From the NCBI RefSeq assembly GCF_900115595.1, contig NZ_FOXA01000010.1:1-64000 (forward strand): 64,000 bases of DNA, in the 5' to 3' direction. Both the position numbers and the translations under genes were made by a program. Of this stretch, positions 47,523 to 55,620 are shown one piece after another; positions within the stretch are counted from its first letter, which is position 1, and the number at the start of each line of letters is the position of its first letter. Below the pieces are notes generated by a model that ran no database searches, had not been told where the DNA came from, and worked only from the letters and a program-made list of their open reading frames with translations. This stretch comes from Tranquillimonas alkanivorans. GTDB lineage: Bacteria > Pseudomonadota > Alphaproteobacteria > Rhodobacterales > Rhodobacteraceae.

Positions 47523-48308
47523 ATGAAAGCGCTTGGCATCGCAGCGACGGGAATGCTGGCACAGCAAACCAACGTCGACGTCATCTCGAACAACATCGCC
47601 AACGCCAACACGACGGGCTTCAAGAGCAGCCGGGCAGCGTTCCAGGACCTGATCTACCAGTCGCTCGAACGCGAGGGCGCACTGACCTCGGAAGAGGGCA
47701 CCGCGCGTCCCACCGGGGTCGACGTGGGCCTTGGCGTACAGACCGCCGGCACCGTGCGGCTGAACACGCAGGGCGGGATGATCGCGACCGAGAACCCGCT
47801 CGACCTGGCCATCGACGGCAAGGGCTATTTCACCGTCCTGATGCCCGACGGAGCGCAGGCTTTCACGCGCGACGGTAGCTTCCAGGTCAATGCCGAGGGG
47901 CAGCTCGTCACCATGCAGGGCTACGAGGTCGACCCGGGTATCAACGTACCCGAGAACACGGTGAACATCGAGATCAGCGAGCAGGGCACCGTCACCGCCT
48001 ATGTCGAGAACGATCCCGAGCCGGTCGAGCTGGGTCGCGTCACCATGGCGACCTTCGTCAACGAGGGCGGCCTGCGCGCCACGGGGAACAACCTGCTGAT
48101 GGCGACCGTCGCGTCGGGCGATCCGCTTCCCGCCAATCCCGGCGATCCGGGCGTGGGCGTCGTCCGCCAGGGGCACCTGGAAGGGTCGAACGTGAACATC
48201 ATCCAGCAGATCACCGACCTGATCTCGGCGCAGCGCGCGTACGAGATGAACTCGAAGGCGATCGAGACGGCCGACCAGATGATGTCCACGGCAAACCAGA
48301 TCAAGTGA
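47523..48308 (+). CDS. flgG: Flagellar distal rod protein FlgG
   Basis: The 261-residue protein reads MKALGIAATGMLAQQTNVDV at the start, with SNNIANANTTGFKSSR and the C-terminal EGSNVNIIQQITDLISAQ and AYEMNSKAIETADQMM. FlgG forms the distal rod. It is followed by flgA after four bases, then flgH, giving the operon flgF-flgG-flgA-flgH-(FliL-like). Confidence 0.96.
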   Translation: MKALGIAATGMLAQQTNVDVISNNIANANTTGFKSSRAAFQDLIYQSLEREGALTSEEGTARPTGVDVGLGVQTAGTVRLNTQGGMIATENPLDLAIDGKGYFTVLMPDGAQAFTRDGSFQVNAEGQLVTMQGYEVDPGINVPENTVNIEISEQGTVTAYVENDPEPVELGRVTMATFVNEGGLRATGNNLLMATVASGDPLPANPGDPGVGVVRQGHLEGSNVNIIQQITDLISAQRAYEMNSKAIETADQMMSTANQIK

Positions 48309-48312
48309 CGCC

Positions 48313-48972
48313 ATGCGCCGCCTGATCACCCTCCTGACCGCGCTCCTGCTTTGCCCCGCCCTCGCCGGGGCCGAGGCGCTGAACGTGCTGATCGAGGAGA
48401 AGGCCCGCGAAAGCTACGGCACCGGCCTGCCCGACACCGGCGAGTTCGAGATCACAGTGCAGGGCGGCGGCGATCTGGACGCGGTGATGCTGTCGGCCTT
48501 CTGGATGGACACCTCGACCGGACAGTTCGTGGCCAATGCCGTGCTGCCGGAGGGTGACGTTCGCCGCATTTCGGGGCTTGCCCTGCTGACAGTGCCGGTG
48601 CCGGTCCCGCTGCGCCGCATCATGCCGGACGAGATCCTGTCCGAGGCCGACCTGAAGGTGGTCCGCCTGCCCCACGGCCGTGTCGGCGCCTTTGCGGTGA
48701 CGGGTATGGATGACCTCGTGGGAATGCAGGTGCGCAGGGTGCTCAGCCAGGGCCGCCCGGTCATGGCGCAATCGGTGATGCAGCCGCTGGTCATCGACCG
48801 GGGCGACCGGGTCGCCATCCGCTTCCGCGACGGGCGGCTCGAACTCAGCGCGCCGGGGCGAGCGCTGGCCGACGCGCACCGGGGGCAGGAAGTGAAGATC
48901 GTCAATCTCGTCAGCAACACGTCTCTCGTCGGCATCGCCACCGGTGAAGGCGTCGTGGAGGTCATCAATTGA
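48313..48972 (+). CDS. flgA: P-ring assembly chaperone FlgA
   Basis: A 219-residue periplasmic protein with a signal peptide (about 1-20, ending AGAEA) and a C-terminal SAF domain: VPVPVPLRRIMPDEILSEADL is the typical entry, with VGMQVRRVLSQGRPV and GQEVKIVNLVSNTSLVG. FlgA assists P-ring assembly by FlgI. Its stop overlaps the TTG start of flgH. Confidence 0.92.
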   Translation: MRRLITLLTALLLCPALAGAEALNVLIEEKARESYGTGLPDTGEFEITVQGGGDLDAVMLSAFWMDTSTGQFVANAVLPEGDVRRISGLALLTVPVPVPLRRIMPDEILSEADLKVVRLPHGRVGAFAVTGMDDLVGMQVRRVLSQGRPVMAQSVMQPLVIDRGDRVAIRFRDGRLELSAPGRALADAHRGQEVKIVNLVSNTSLVGIATGEGVVEVIN

Positions 48973-49724
48973 GACGCACGCCGCTTGTCCCGCTCGGCCT
49001 TGCCGTCACGCTCGCCGCCTGCGGCACCCCCTCGCCCTTCGATCGGGACCCGGAGGTGTCGAGCCTTGTCGTGGACGAGACGACGATCCCCGAGGCGCGG
49101 GTCCGCGTGCCGATGCCCGAACCCGAGCCCCCGCGCCTGCCGTACCGCGCCGAGCGCGCGTCACTTTGGGAGAGGGACTCGGCCGGCTTCTTTGCCGATC
49201 AGCGGGCCACCGACGTGGGCGACATCCTCACAATCATCATCAGCATCGAGGACGAGGCGCAGCTGCGCAACGCCTCGAGCCGCGAGCGAGAGGGCGCGAG
49301 CCAGCTGCCGCTGCCCAACTTCTTCGGCTACGGCACGCAGATCGACCGGATCCTGCCCGGCGTCGGCCCCGAGGACCTGCCCACCGGCGACCTTGTCGAC
49401 CTTAGCTCTTCGACCGCCGTCAACGGCACCGGCTCGATCAACCGGTTCGAGACGATCAACCTCAAGGTCGCGGCGCTGGTCGTGCAGGAGCTGCCAAACG
49501 GCAACCTCGTCGTCGCCGGCCGGCAGGAGGTGAAGGTGAACCAGGAACTGCGCGAACTGCGTGTCGCGGGCATCATCCGCCCGCAGGATATCCAGACGAA
49601 CAACACCATTCCGTACGAGAAAATCGCCGAGGCGCGTATCGCCTATGGCGGCCGCGGAGAGTTGTCGCGCGCGCAGCAGCGGTCTTACGGCGAGGACGTC
49701 ATGGACATCATCTTGCCTTACTGA
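48969..49724 (+). CDS. flgH: Flagellar L-ring lipoprotein FlgH
   Basis: The 251-residue protein starts with TTG overlapping the flgA stop and has a lipoprotein signal with lipobox LAAC (Cys18). The core SLWERDSAGFFADQRATDVGDILTI and VNGTGSINRFETINLKVAALV (about residues 58-80 and 152-172) and the ending EDVMDIILPY mark FlgH. It forms the L ring in the outer membrane. Confidence 0.95.
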   Translation: MRRTPLVPLGLAVTLAACGTPSPFDRDPEVSSLVVDETTIPEARVRVPMPEPEPPRLPYRAERASLWERDSAGFFADQRATDVGDILTIIISIEDEAQLRNASSREREGASQLPLPNFFGYGTQIDRILPGVGPEDLPTGDLVDLSSSTAVNGTGSINRFETINLKVAALVVQELPNGNLVVAGRQEVKVNQELRELRVAGIIRPQDIQTNNTIPYEKIAEARIAYGGRGELSRAQQRSYGEDVMDIILPY

Positions 49725-49799
49725 CGCGAATTATTGCCTCAGGAAGACAGAATTCGCGACAGATTGCGGTGACATACTGGGCGCTGACCGCAAACCCGG

Positions 49800-50372
49800 A
49801 TGTCACCGACGATGAAGAAGACCACCCTTCTGATGGCCGCCCTCCCCATGCTCAGCCTCGCCGCCGGCTATGGCGCCGGCCCGATGCTGCTTCCGGCGGA
49901 AGCCTCCGTCCCCGCACCCAAGGCATCGGATGACGACGATGCGCGCGCCTACCTCGAGGCGCGGGCCGAGCAGCCTGCCGCGCCCAACGAGGTCGCGCCG
50001 GCGGCGGAAGGCCATACTGCAGATGAGGACGCCGAAACGCCGGCAGAGCCCCCGCAGCAGGTAGTGAACTTGGGCCGCATGACGGTCCCGGTCTACAAGC
50101 CGCGCAGCGTGACCTACGTCGTCGCCGATTTCGGCGTCTCGGTCGGTGCCGGACGGGCCGAGCATTATCGCGTGGGCGAGCACGCCGCGCGCCTGCGCGA
50201 CGCGATCCTGCAATCCATGGCGCGCGCGGCGAGCGGCGAGATGATGGCCGGCGCCGCCATCGACACCGAACTTCTGTCAAAGGAGATCGGCACCGACATC
50301 CGCCGCGACTTCGCGGATGTCGAGGACGTGCTGTTCCTGTCGCTGTTCAAGACCGACGTGCCGAGAAGCTAG
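49800..50372 (+). CDS. FliL-like second protein
   Basis: A 190-residue protein with one N-terminal hydrophobic segment (about 8-28), an acidic Ala/Pro/Glu linker and a C-terminal domain with VVNLGRMTVPVYKPRSVTYVV and LRDAILQSMARAASG and VEDVLFLSLFKTDVP, which follows the FliL layout (strand, strand, long helix). ATG at 49800 or the in-frame ATG at 49812 could be used. It follows flgH by 75 bases and is convergent with flgD (two bases apart). It would be a paralogue of the FliL at 29693, acting near stators; this is inference from pattern. Confidence 0.6.
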   Translation: MSPTMKKTTLLMAALPMLSLAAGYGAGPMLLPAEASVPAPKASDDDDARAYLEARAEQPAAPNEVAPAAEGHTADEDAETPAEPPQQVVNLGRMTVPVYKPRSVTYVVADFGVSVGAGRAEHYRVGEHAARLRDAILQSMARAASGEMMAGAAIDTELLSKEIGTDIRRDFADVEDVLFLSLFKTDVPRS

Positions 50373-50374
50373 GC

Positions 50375-51052
50375 TCAGAACACCCGCTCGATCAGCGCGG
50401 CGTTCGTCTCGTCGCCGTTGCTCAGCACCAGCGTGGGCTGGCCGTCGCTGAAGCTCAGCGTCTCGACTCGCGCGCGGCTGTACCCGGTATAGGACACCGG
50501 CTCGCCTTCGGCATCCTGCGCCACCACCTCGACCCGGAACGTGCCGTCGGGCACCGGCAGACCCGAGCGGTCAGTTCCGTCCCAGGCAACCGCGTGCCGC
50601 TCGCCCGCCGACACGGGCAGGTCGTCGATGGTCTGCACCTCGGTGCCGTCTTCCGACAGGATGCGCAGCTCGACGCTCTCCGCCTCTCCCGAAAGCTCGA
50701 ACGAGAACTCGGCCGCACCGTCGACCAACTCGATCCGGTCGCTGGGGACGGCCACCTCGCGCCCGATCAGCTGCACCCCGGCAAGCGCCTGGGCGCTGGC
50801 GAGCCGTGTGGCGATGTCTTCGAGGTTGGAGTTCGTGACGATCGACTGCTCCACCTGGCTCAACTGCGCAAGCTGCGACACGAAGGTGGTCGAGTCCATC
50901 GGTTCCAGCGGGTCCTGGTTGGCCACCTGAGCCGTCAGCAGCTTGAGAAAGCTGTCGTAGTCCGCGCCAAGCGTGTTCATCGAGTTCTGCGCCCGGGACG
51001 TCCCCGCCGCGGCGCTCCCGGTGGCCGTTGTAATGGTGCTGTCGATCGCCAT
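50375..51052 (-). CDS. flgD: Hook-cap protein FlgD
   Basis: The 225-residue protein shows DYDSFLKLLTAQVANQDPLEPMDSTTFVSQLAQLSQVEQ across residues 31-69, the FlgD signature, then FlgD Ig/tudor-like beta domains with AVAWDGTDRSGLPVPDGTF. FlgD caps the growing hook. It follows fliK by 11 bases on the minus strand. Confidence 0.95.
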   Translation of the reverse strand: MAIDSTITTATGSAAAGTSRAQNSMNTLGADYDSFLKLLTAQVANQDPLEPMDSTTFVSQLAQLSQVEQSIVTNSNLEDIATRLASAQALAGVQLIGREVAVPSDRIELVDGAAEFSFELSGEAESVELRILSEDGTEVQTIDDLPVSAGERHAVAWDGTDRSGLPVPDGTFRVEVVAQDAEGEPVSYTGYSRARVETLSFSDGQPTLVLSNGDETNAALIERVF

Positions 51053-51063
51053 TCCGCTTGTCC

Positions 51064-52491
51064 TCAGGTGAATATGTCCAGCCGCCCGTCGCCCGCTATC
51101 GCGCCAGTTCGCTCCGCCACGGGTGCTGCGACTTCTTCCTCTTCCTCCGCCGAGGGCCCTGCCGTCTGCCCGAAGGTGTGACCGCCCGCGTTGCGCCCGG
51201 ACTGCTGGAAGTCCAGTTCCGCCCCGTTCTGGCCCGACCCACGGCCGCCCAGCATCGACATCAGCGTGTCGCCGTCGCTGCGCAGCGCCTGCAGGACCAT
51301 GGGGTTCTCGGCCCTGATCACGACGCGCAGTTTGCCGGCCTCGGCCGGCTGCAACTCGATCTCCAGCCCGCCCAGGCCGCGCGGTGTCAGCTCGATCCGC
51401 GTGGTGCCTTCGCTGAAGCTCGTCTTGCGGATCTGCCCCATGAGGTTCTGCTGAAGCTCGCTCGGCGGCCGCGCGCCTTCCTGCCGAACGGCCGCTTCCG
51501 AGGCGGGCGCGGCCCTCTGCTGCGCCTCCGCCGCCTGCACCGCCGCGGCGAAGGCGGCGCGCATCTGCCCCTCGCCCGACTCGCTCAACGGCGGGATGGC
51601 TTGCGACACCGACACGGCGAGGCCAGCGGGCCTCTGGGCGTGTTGCTTGCCCACCTCCTGCGCATTCGTCGGAAGCTCGGTGGTGCCGGTCGGCGTTCCT
51701 GCCGGGCCGGCTGCTAACGACTGAGTGGCCAGCGCGGGGACGGATTTTCCACCCGTGGCTCCCGGCACAGCACCTTCCGCCCGCGAAACCGCCAGAGCCG
51801 CCGAGCCCTCGGCCGGAACAGACCGCTGCTCTGGCGCACGCGCCTCCGGGGCCATCGCCCCCGCGAGCGACAGCCAGCCTGTACCGCGAGCGGGCTCCGG
51901 GAGGTGCATTCCGACGGCCTCGGAAGGGGGCAGGCCCAGCGCCGCCCGCACGTCCTGAAACAGGGTCGCGGCGGTGGTGGCAGTGCCGTTCGGTGTGACG
52001 GACGGGAACATTTGCGGGTTGCCCGCGTGGGGCGCCCGATCCGCACCGGCTTCCAGTTGTGCCACCAGCAGCGAAAGGGAGTTACCTCCGGTGCTGCGGT
52101 CGAACTGCTCCAGACTGCCGACGAGCGCCTGCGCGGCGTCGGCCAGCGCCACGGCGACATCCTTCCGCGCGGGCGGCTGTGGCAGCGCTTCGAGCTCCGC
52201 CCGCAACCCCTGCTCGACCGCCTCGAGCGTCTCACCCAGAAGAGCGGTCGCTGCCGGCACGTCCGTGCCTTCGGGAAATCCGAGCGCCGTGATCGGTTCC
52301 TGCGCGTCCACGGACGCCGTCGGCTGGCCCTGCGAGGCGTGCAGCAGGGCTGCGAAGACGTCTCCACTAGCCTGCGCCGCTCCGCGCGGAACCTGCCTGG
52401 CCGCCGTCGCGCCCATGCCAAAGAGCGCTGTCAGGTCCACGGTGTTACGCTGCCGTTCATGCCGAAGGCTCCACTGTACTTGAAGCATCAA
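51064..52491 (-). CDS. fliK: Hook-length control protein FliK
   Basis: Up to 475 residues, with a long Ala/Pro/Glu-rich variable region and a FliK C-terminal domain: IELTPRGLGGLEIELQPAEAG (about 379-399), then LRVVIRAENPMVLQALRSD and LDFQQS. It measures hook length and flips FlhB. The start is uncertain: 52491 is TTG and 52488 ATG, but both lie inside the candidate operator; GTG at 52440 (VDLTALFGMG) or ATG at 52416 may be the real start. The gene is followed by flgD. Confidence 0.88.
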   Translation of the reverse strand: MMLQVQWSLRHERQRNTVDLTALFGMGATAARQVPRGAAQASGDVFAALLHASQGQPTASVDAQEPITALGFPEGTDVPAATALLGETLEAVEQGLRAELEALPQPPARKDVAVALADAAQALVGSLEQFDRSTGGNSLSLLVAQLEAGADRAPHAGNPQMFPSVTPNGTATTAATLFQDVRAALGLPPSEAVGMHLPEPARGTGWLSLAGAMAPEARAPEQRSVPAEGSAALAVSRAEGAVPGATGGKSVPALATQSLAAGPAGTPTGTTELPTNAQEVGKQHAQRPAGLAVSVSQAIPPLSESGEGQMRAAFAAAVQAAEAQQRAAPASEAAVRQEGARPPSELQQNLMGQIRKTSFSEGTTRIELTPRGLGGLEIELQPAEAGKLRVVIRAENPMVLQALRSDGDTLMSMLGGRGSGQNGAELDFQQSGRNAGGHTFGQTAGPSAEEEEEVAAPVAERTGAIAGDGRLDIFT

Positions 52492-52497
52492 GAACAG
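52479..52497. promoter_or_regulatory. Candidate flagellar operator before fliK
   Basis: CTTG (52479-52482), six bases, then CAAGAACAG (52489-52497). It covers the two most upstream possible fliK starts, which argues that fliK really begins at 52440 or later. Confidence 0.45.
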
Positions 52498-52546
52498 ATA
52501 AGGACTATTCCGGCAACGGCGAAGGGAAACTTGATCCGAAGTGTTG

Positions 52547-53305
52547 TCAAACGTCCGCGTTCTGGCGGCGCGCCTGCGCCGCGCATTCGGCGCGCACGGC
52601 GGCCTCGACCAAGCCCAGCCATTCCGGGAAGGTTCGCGTGCCCCCCGGGAAAAGCATCAGGTCGGCCGGCACCCGCGCCGGATCGGGTGCGCTGAAACCG
52701 GCATCCGAGGCGGATAGGAATCCGCGCAGCTTCGGGCATCCCAGGAAGTCGGGCGTGAGGAACAGGCCGCTCATCTCGGTCCGGCTGGACCGTGCGCCGG
52801 TCCAGTAGGCGCCAAGAGAGGCGGCGAGACCGGCGCGGAACGGGTTCGGCACGAGGCCCAGAAGCTGCAGCCCCGACCCCGCCGCCATCCTGTGATACGA
52901 GCACGCCATCACGTACAGCGCGTCGGACTCGCTTTCGAGCGGGAACAGGCCGCGCCGGACGATCATCGTCAGCACCTCGCCCACGAGCGCGCCGAGGTGA
53001 TAGGATAGATCATCCCGATCCACGGGGGCCGTCAGAAGATCGGCCTCTTCCACCACGACCAGCGAACCGTAGGGAACGTCGAGGTCCAGCTCTTCGGCCA
53101 GCACGTCGCCCAAGGGCAGCGCCGGCATCAGCTCGGTCTCGTCAAGCAGGATCAGCGCCCGGTCGACGCCGCGCCCCGCAGCCAGACGGATGGTCCGGAC
53201 CGGCAGCAACGCCCGCATCAGCCGCCCGGCTTGACGCGCACCGTCGCCTTGCGCTGGCCACAGCTCGCCGCGCCAGATCGCCTGTAGAAGTTCGCTGTCG
53301 CGCAT
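52547..53305 (-). CDS. Unknown protein upstream of fliK
   Basis: A 252-residue soluble protein with no recognised domain. It has short hydrophobic strands (RALILLDETELMPALPLG; YGSLVVVEEADLLTAP) and a helical middle (LSYHLGALVGEVLTMIVRRGLF), three cysteines and a C-terminal Arg-rich tail. The second Met at 53305 is preferred to 53314 because AGGGG is correctly spaced from it. It is in line with fliK, 55 bases away, and the AT-rich gap at 53306-53522 holds its promoter. It may be an export or regulatory accessory protein. Confidence 0.6.
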   Translation of the reverse strand: MRDSELLQAIWRGELWPAQGDGARQAGRLMRALLPVRTIRLAAGRGVDRALILLDETELMPALPLGDVLAEELDLDVPYGSLVVVEEADLLTAPVDRDDLSYHLGALVGEVLTMIVRRGLFPLESESDALYVMACSYHRMAAGSGLQLLGLVPNPFRAGLAASLGAYWTGARSSRTEMSGLFLTPDFLGCPKLRGFLSASDAGFSAPDPARVPADLMLFPGGTRTFPEWLGLVEAAVRAECAAQARRQNADV

Positions 53306-53522
53306 GTAGCTCATCCCCTGGTCGCCAGCAGCTTGGCTCCCGCAACCACTATAACTAGCTACAATACTCTGTGAAAAGACTTGATTAATGAATTTCCTCT
53401 AAATGCCCGAAGCTTCGTCGGATCTTACATCGACATCTAGTGCCCGAAGATTCCGGAAGCGATTCTTTTCTCGGCAGAATTTCGCCTCGCATCCCCGCTC
53501 AACGGCGGAACGTCGCGATCGC
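53306..53522. other. AT-richer gap between motB and the 252-residue gene
   Basis: This 217-base gap has unusually many A/T bases for the window. It contains CGAAGCTTCG (53408-53417, perfect palindrome) and two direct copies of TGCCCGAAG (53404-53412 and 53441-53449, 37 bases apart). The stretch 53345-53395 looks like the promoter of the minus-strand gene ending at 52547. No gene or terminator was identified. Confidence 0.4.
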
Positions 53523-54518
53523 TTATTCTGCCTCTTGCGCAGGGATTTCCTGCTCCATGTACTCCAGAAGCACGCTGATCCGGCGGTTTTCCGGCGCTTC
53601 GGGATCGTCGGCGTTCAGCGGCTGCGTCGCCGCGAGACCCGAGACACGGCTGATGCGCGACGGCGCGACACCCGCATCCAGGAGCACCCGCCGGGTCGCG
53701 TTCGCCCTGTCCGCCGACAACTCCCAATTGCCATAGCCGGTCTGGCGCGCGAAGGGCACGGCGTCGGTGTGGCCCGAGATCACGATCGCGTTCGGCAAGT
53801 CGGCAACCGCTTCCCCCACGATGCGCAACAGGCCTCGCGTGCCATCTCCGACGCGGGCGCTGCCTCGTTCAAACATCGACCGCCCCTCGTGGTCGACGAC
53901 CTGTACCAGCAGCCCCTCGGGCGTGCGCTGCATCAGCAGGTTCTCGGTGAAGTCGGCGAGCCCCGGCGTCTCCGTCACAGCTTTCTCGATCCGCTCTTCC
54001 AGCGCCTCGAACGTTCGCTGCTGTTCGGCCTTCTGCTCGTCCTCGCCGTCCGGCACGACGTCGCGCCGCTCTGCGGCCGCCTTCTCCGCACCCGGCGTGG
54101 CCTCGCCCGGCTTCACGCCGTCGGGGACGGTTTCGTACTCGACGACGACGTTCGGCTCCTGGTCGCGCAGGCGGCTGTCGAACACGGCGAGCGGGTTCTC
54201 CTGCCCGAAGCTGGGAAGCTGCACCTCGCTCTGCGGACCCTCCGTCCCGCTCATCGTGCCCTCGGGGCCGAGGACGGTGCCCTCAAGCAGACCCTGCCCC
54301 CGACCGCCAGCCTCGGAAAGGCTCGGCGTAAAGTAGTCGGCGAGGCCGCGCAGCTTCTCCTCGTCCGAGGCCGCGAGGATCCACAGAAGCAGGAAGAACG
54401 CCATCATCGCGGTCATGAAATCGGCATATGCCACCTTCCACCCGCCGCCGTGATGCGCGTCGTGCGCGTCGTCCTCGACACGCTTGATGATGATCTGCTC
54501 GTTCTTCTTGCCTGCCAC
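53523..54518 (-). CDS. motB: Stator protein MotB
   Basis: The 331-residue protein has one membrane segment with the proton-accepting Asp33 (YADFMTAMMAFFLLLWIL), a long acidic linker with Gly/Pro (about 70-165) and an OmpA-like peptidoglycan-binding domain: ISGHTDAVPF, NWELSADRANATRRVLLDAG, and NRRISVLL. Start is GTG at 54518 with GGAGG upstream. MotB pairs with MotA at 56806, though the two genes are apart and on opposite strands here. Confidence 0.95.
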   Translation of the reverse strand: MAGKKNEQIIIKRVEDDAHDAHHGGGWKVAYADFMTAMMAFFLLLWILAASDEEKLRGLADYFTPSLSEAGGRGQGLLEGTVLGPEGTMSGTEGPQSEVQLPSFGQENPLAVFDSRLRDQEPNVVVEYETVPDGVKPGEATPGAEKAAAERRDVVPDGEDEQKAEQQRTFEALEERIEKAVTETPGLADFTENLLMQRTPEGLLVQVVDHEGRSMFERGSARVGDGTRGLLRIVGEAVADLPNAIVISGHTDAVPFARQTGYGNWELSADRANATRRVLLDAGVAPSRISRVSGLAATQPLNADDPEAPENRRISVLLEYMEQEIPAQEAE

Positions 54519-54581
54519 TCACGCCTCCGCCTTCTGTGCGGGCGGTCGCCGTCATACGCGGGCGCACCCGCGCCGGCGTCT

Positions 54582-55025
54582 TCAGGAGACGCCTTCGCCC
54601 TGCGTCGCCCCGTCCCGCGGTGCACGCTCGTATTTGCCGAAGCCCGCACGCTTGGCATAGCTCGCCTTCTGCCGGCTGTAATTCGGCGCGACCAGCGGCA
54701 TATCCTCGGGCAAGCCGAAAAGCTGGCGGTACTCCGCCTCGGTCAGCCCGTGCTCGGCACCCAGGTGCCGCTTAAGCATCTTGAAGCCTTTCCCGCAGCA
54801 CAGGCAGAACACCTTGTCCTCGGTCACCGCCTTCTCGGGCGCGATGGCCGGGGCGGGACGCGCCCGTGGGTCGGCCGGCGCCTCTCCGGCCTCGGCGGAC
54901 CCTTCGGCGAAGTGGTGCTTCAGCCGCGCAGCCAGCGCCACGATGTCGTCCGCCGTCACGTCCTGGCGCCCGGCATAGGCGGCGACAATCGTCGCGACCG
55001 CGTCGTTGGGATCAGCTTTCGCCAT
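54582..55025 (-). CDS. mucR: MucR/Ros-family zinc-finger regulator (copy 1)
   Basis: A 147-residue protein with a Ros-type zinc finger FCLCCGKGFKMLKRHLGAEH, in which the two Cys (C-x2-C) and two His (H-x4-H) are all present, followed by LTEAEYRQLFGLPEDMPLVAPNY, typical of MucR. MucR proteins bind AT-rich DNA and control motility, exopolysaccharide and cell cycle genes. An Ala/Pro-rich linker separates an N-terminal helical part (1-45) from the finger. ATG at 55025 has GAGG upstream. It lies between a second MucR-like gene and motB. Confidence 0.9.
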   Translation of the reverse strand: MAKADPNDAVATIVAAYAGRQDVTADDIVALAARLKHHFAEGSAEAGEAPADPRARPAPAIAPEKAVTEDKVFCLCCGKGFKMLKRHLGAEHGLTEAEYRQLFGLPEDMPLVAPNYSRQKASYAKRAGFGKYERAPRDGATQGEGVS

Positions 55026-55153
55026 GGGGAACCTCGCGCCAGATCAAGAACCGGGACATGTTCAAACCCGGAGTATTTTGCCGGCGTCCCGCGTTGTCAA
55101 ACTTGTCCAAGCACTTCTTGCGAAGTGTTGCCGACAAGTGAGCAATGTCCAGA

Positions 55154-55477
55154 TCAATCCTTGGTTCCCTCGCCCGGAACGACCTGCCCCCGGCGCTGCC
55201 GATAGGCGGCGGCCACCATAGGGTATTCTGGCGGCAGACCCCATTTCGCGCGATACTCCTCGGGCGTCATTCGCAGCCGCTCCTGCAAGTGGCGGCGAAG
55301 CAGGACGAGCCGTGTGCCGGTTTCGAGACAGACAAGGAAGCTGCGGTGCACGCTTTCCTCGATCGGGACGGCGGGGACAGGCGGCGCCTCGGTCTTTCGG
55401 CGACCCAGCCATGCGCGGAGCCGCCCCGGAAACAGCGGGCGGAGCGACCCTGTCTGCGGCGAAGCGCGGCGCACCAT
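55154..55477 (-). CDS. MucR-like protein lacking zinc ligands (copy 2)
   Basis: A 107-residue protein whose C-terminal half (VCLETGTRLVLLRRHLQERL then MTPEEYRAKWGLPPEYPMVA) follows the MucR fold. Of the four ligands, the second Cys is Thr and the last His is Leu; only the first Cys and first His remain. Zinc-free Ros folds have been described in rhizobia. The N-terminus is short and Arg-rich, lacking the usual helical N-terminal part of MucR. ATG at 55477 has AGGAAAG upstream. It could modulate the complete MucR next to it. Confidence 0.75.
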   Translation of the reverse strand: MVRRASPQTGSLRPLFPGRLRAWLGRRKTEAPPVPAVPIEESVHRSFLVCLETGTRLVLLRRHLQERLRMTPEEYRAKWGLPPEYPMVAAAYRQRRGQVVPGEGTKD

Positions 55478-55620
55478 CTTTCCTGCCCTTTTCTCACCAT
55501 TCCGTGAACCTCGGCAAGCTCTACAGCAGGAAGGGTTAAAATAACTTCAACGAATCTTTCCGAAGCATGAACAATCGACGGGCGAGCCCTGCACGCGCCG
55601 GATGACGCTGCGTCCGTCGG

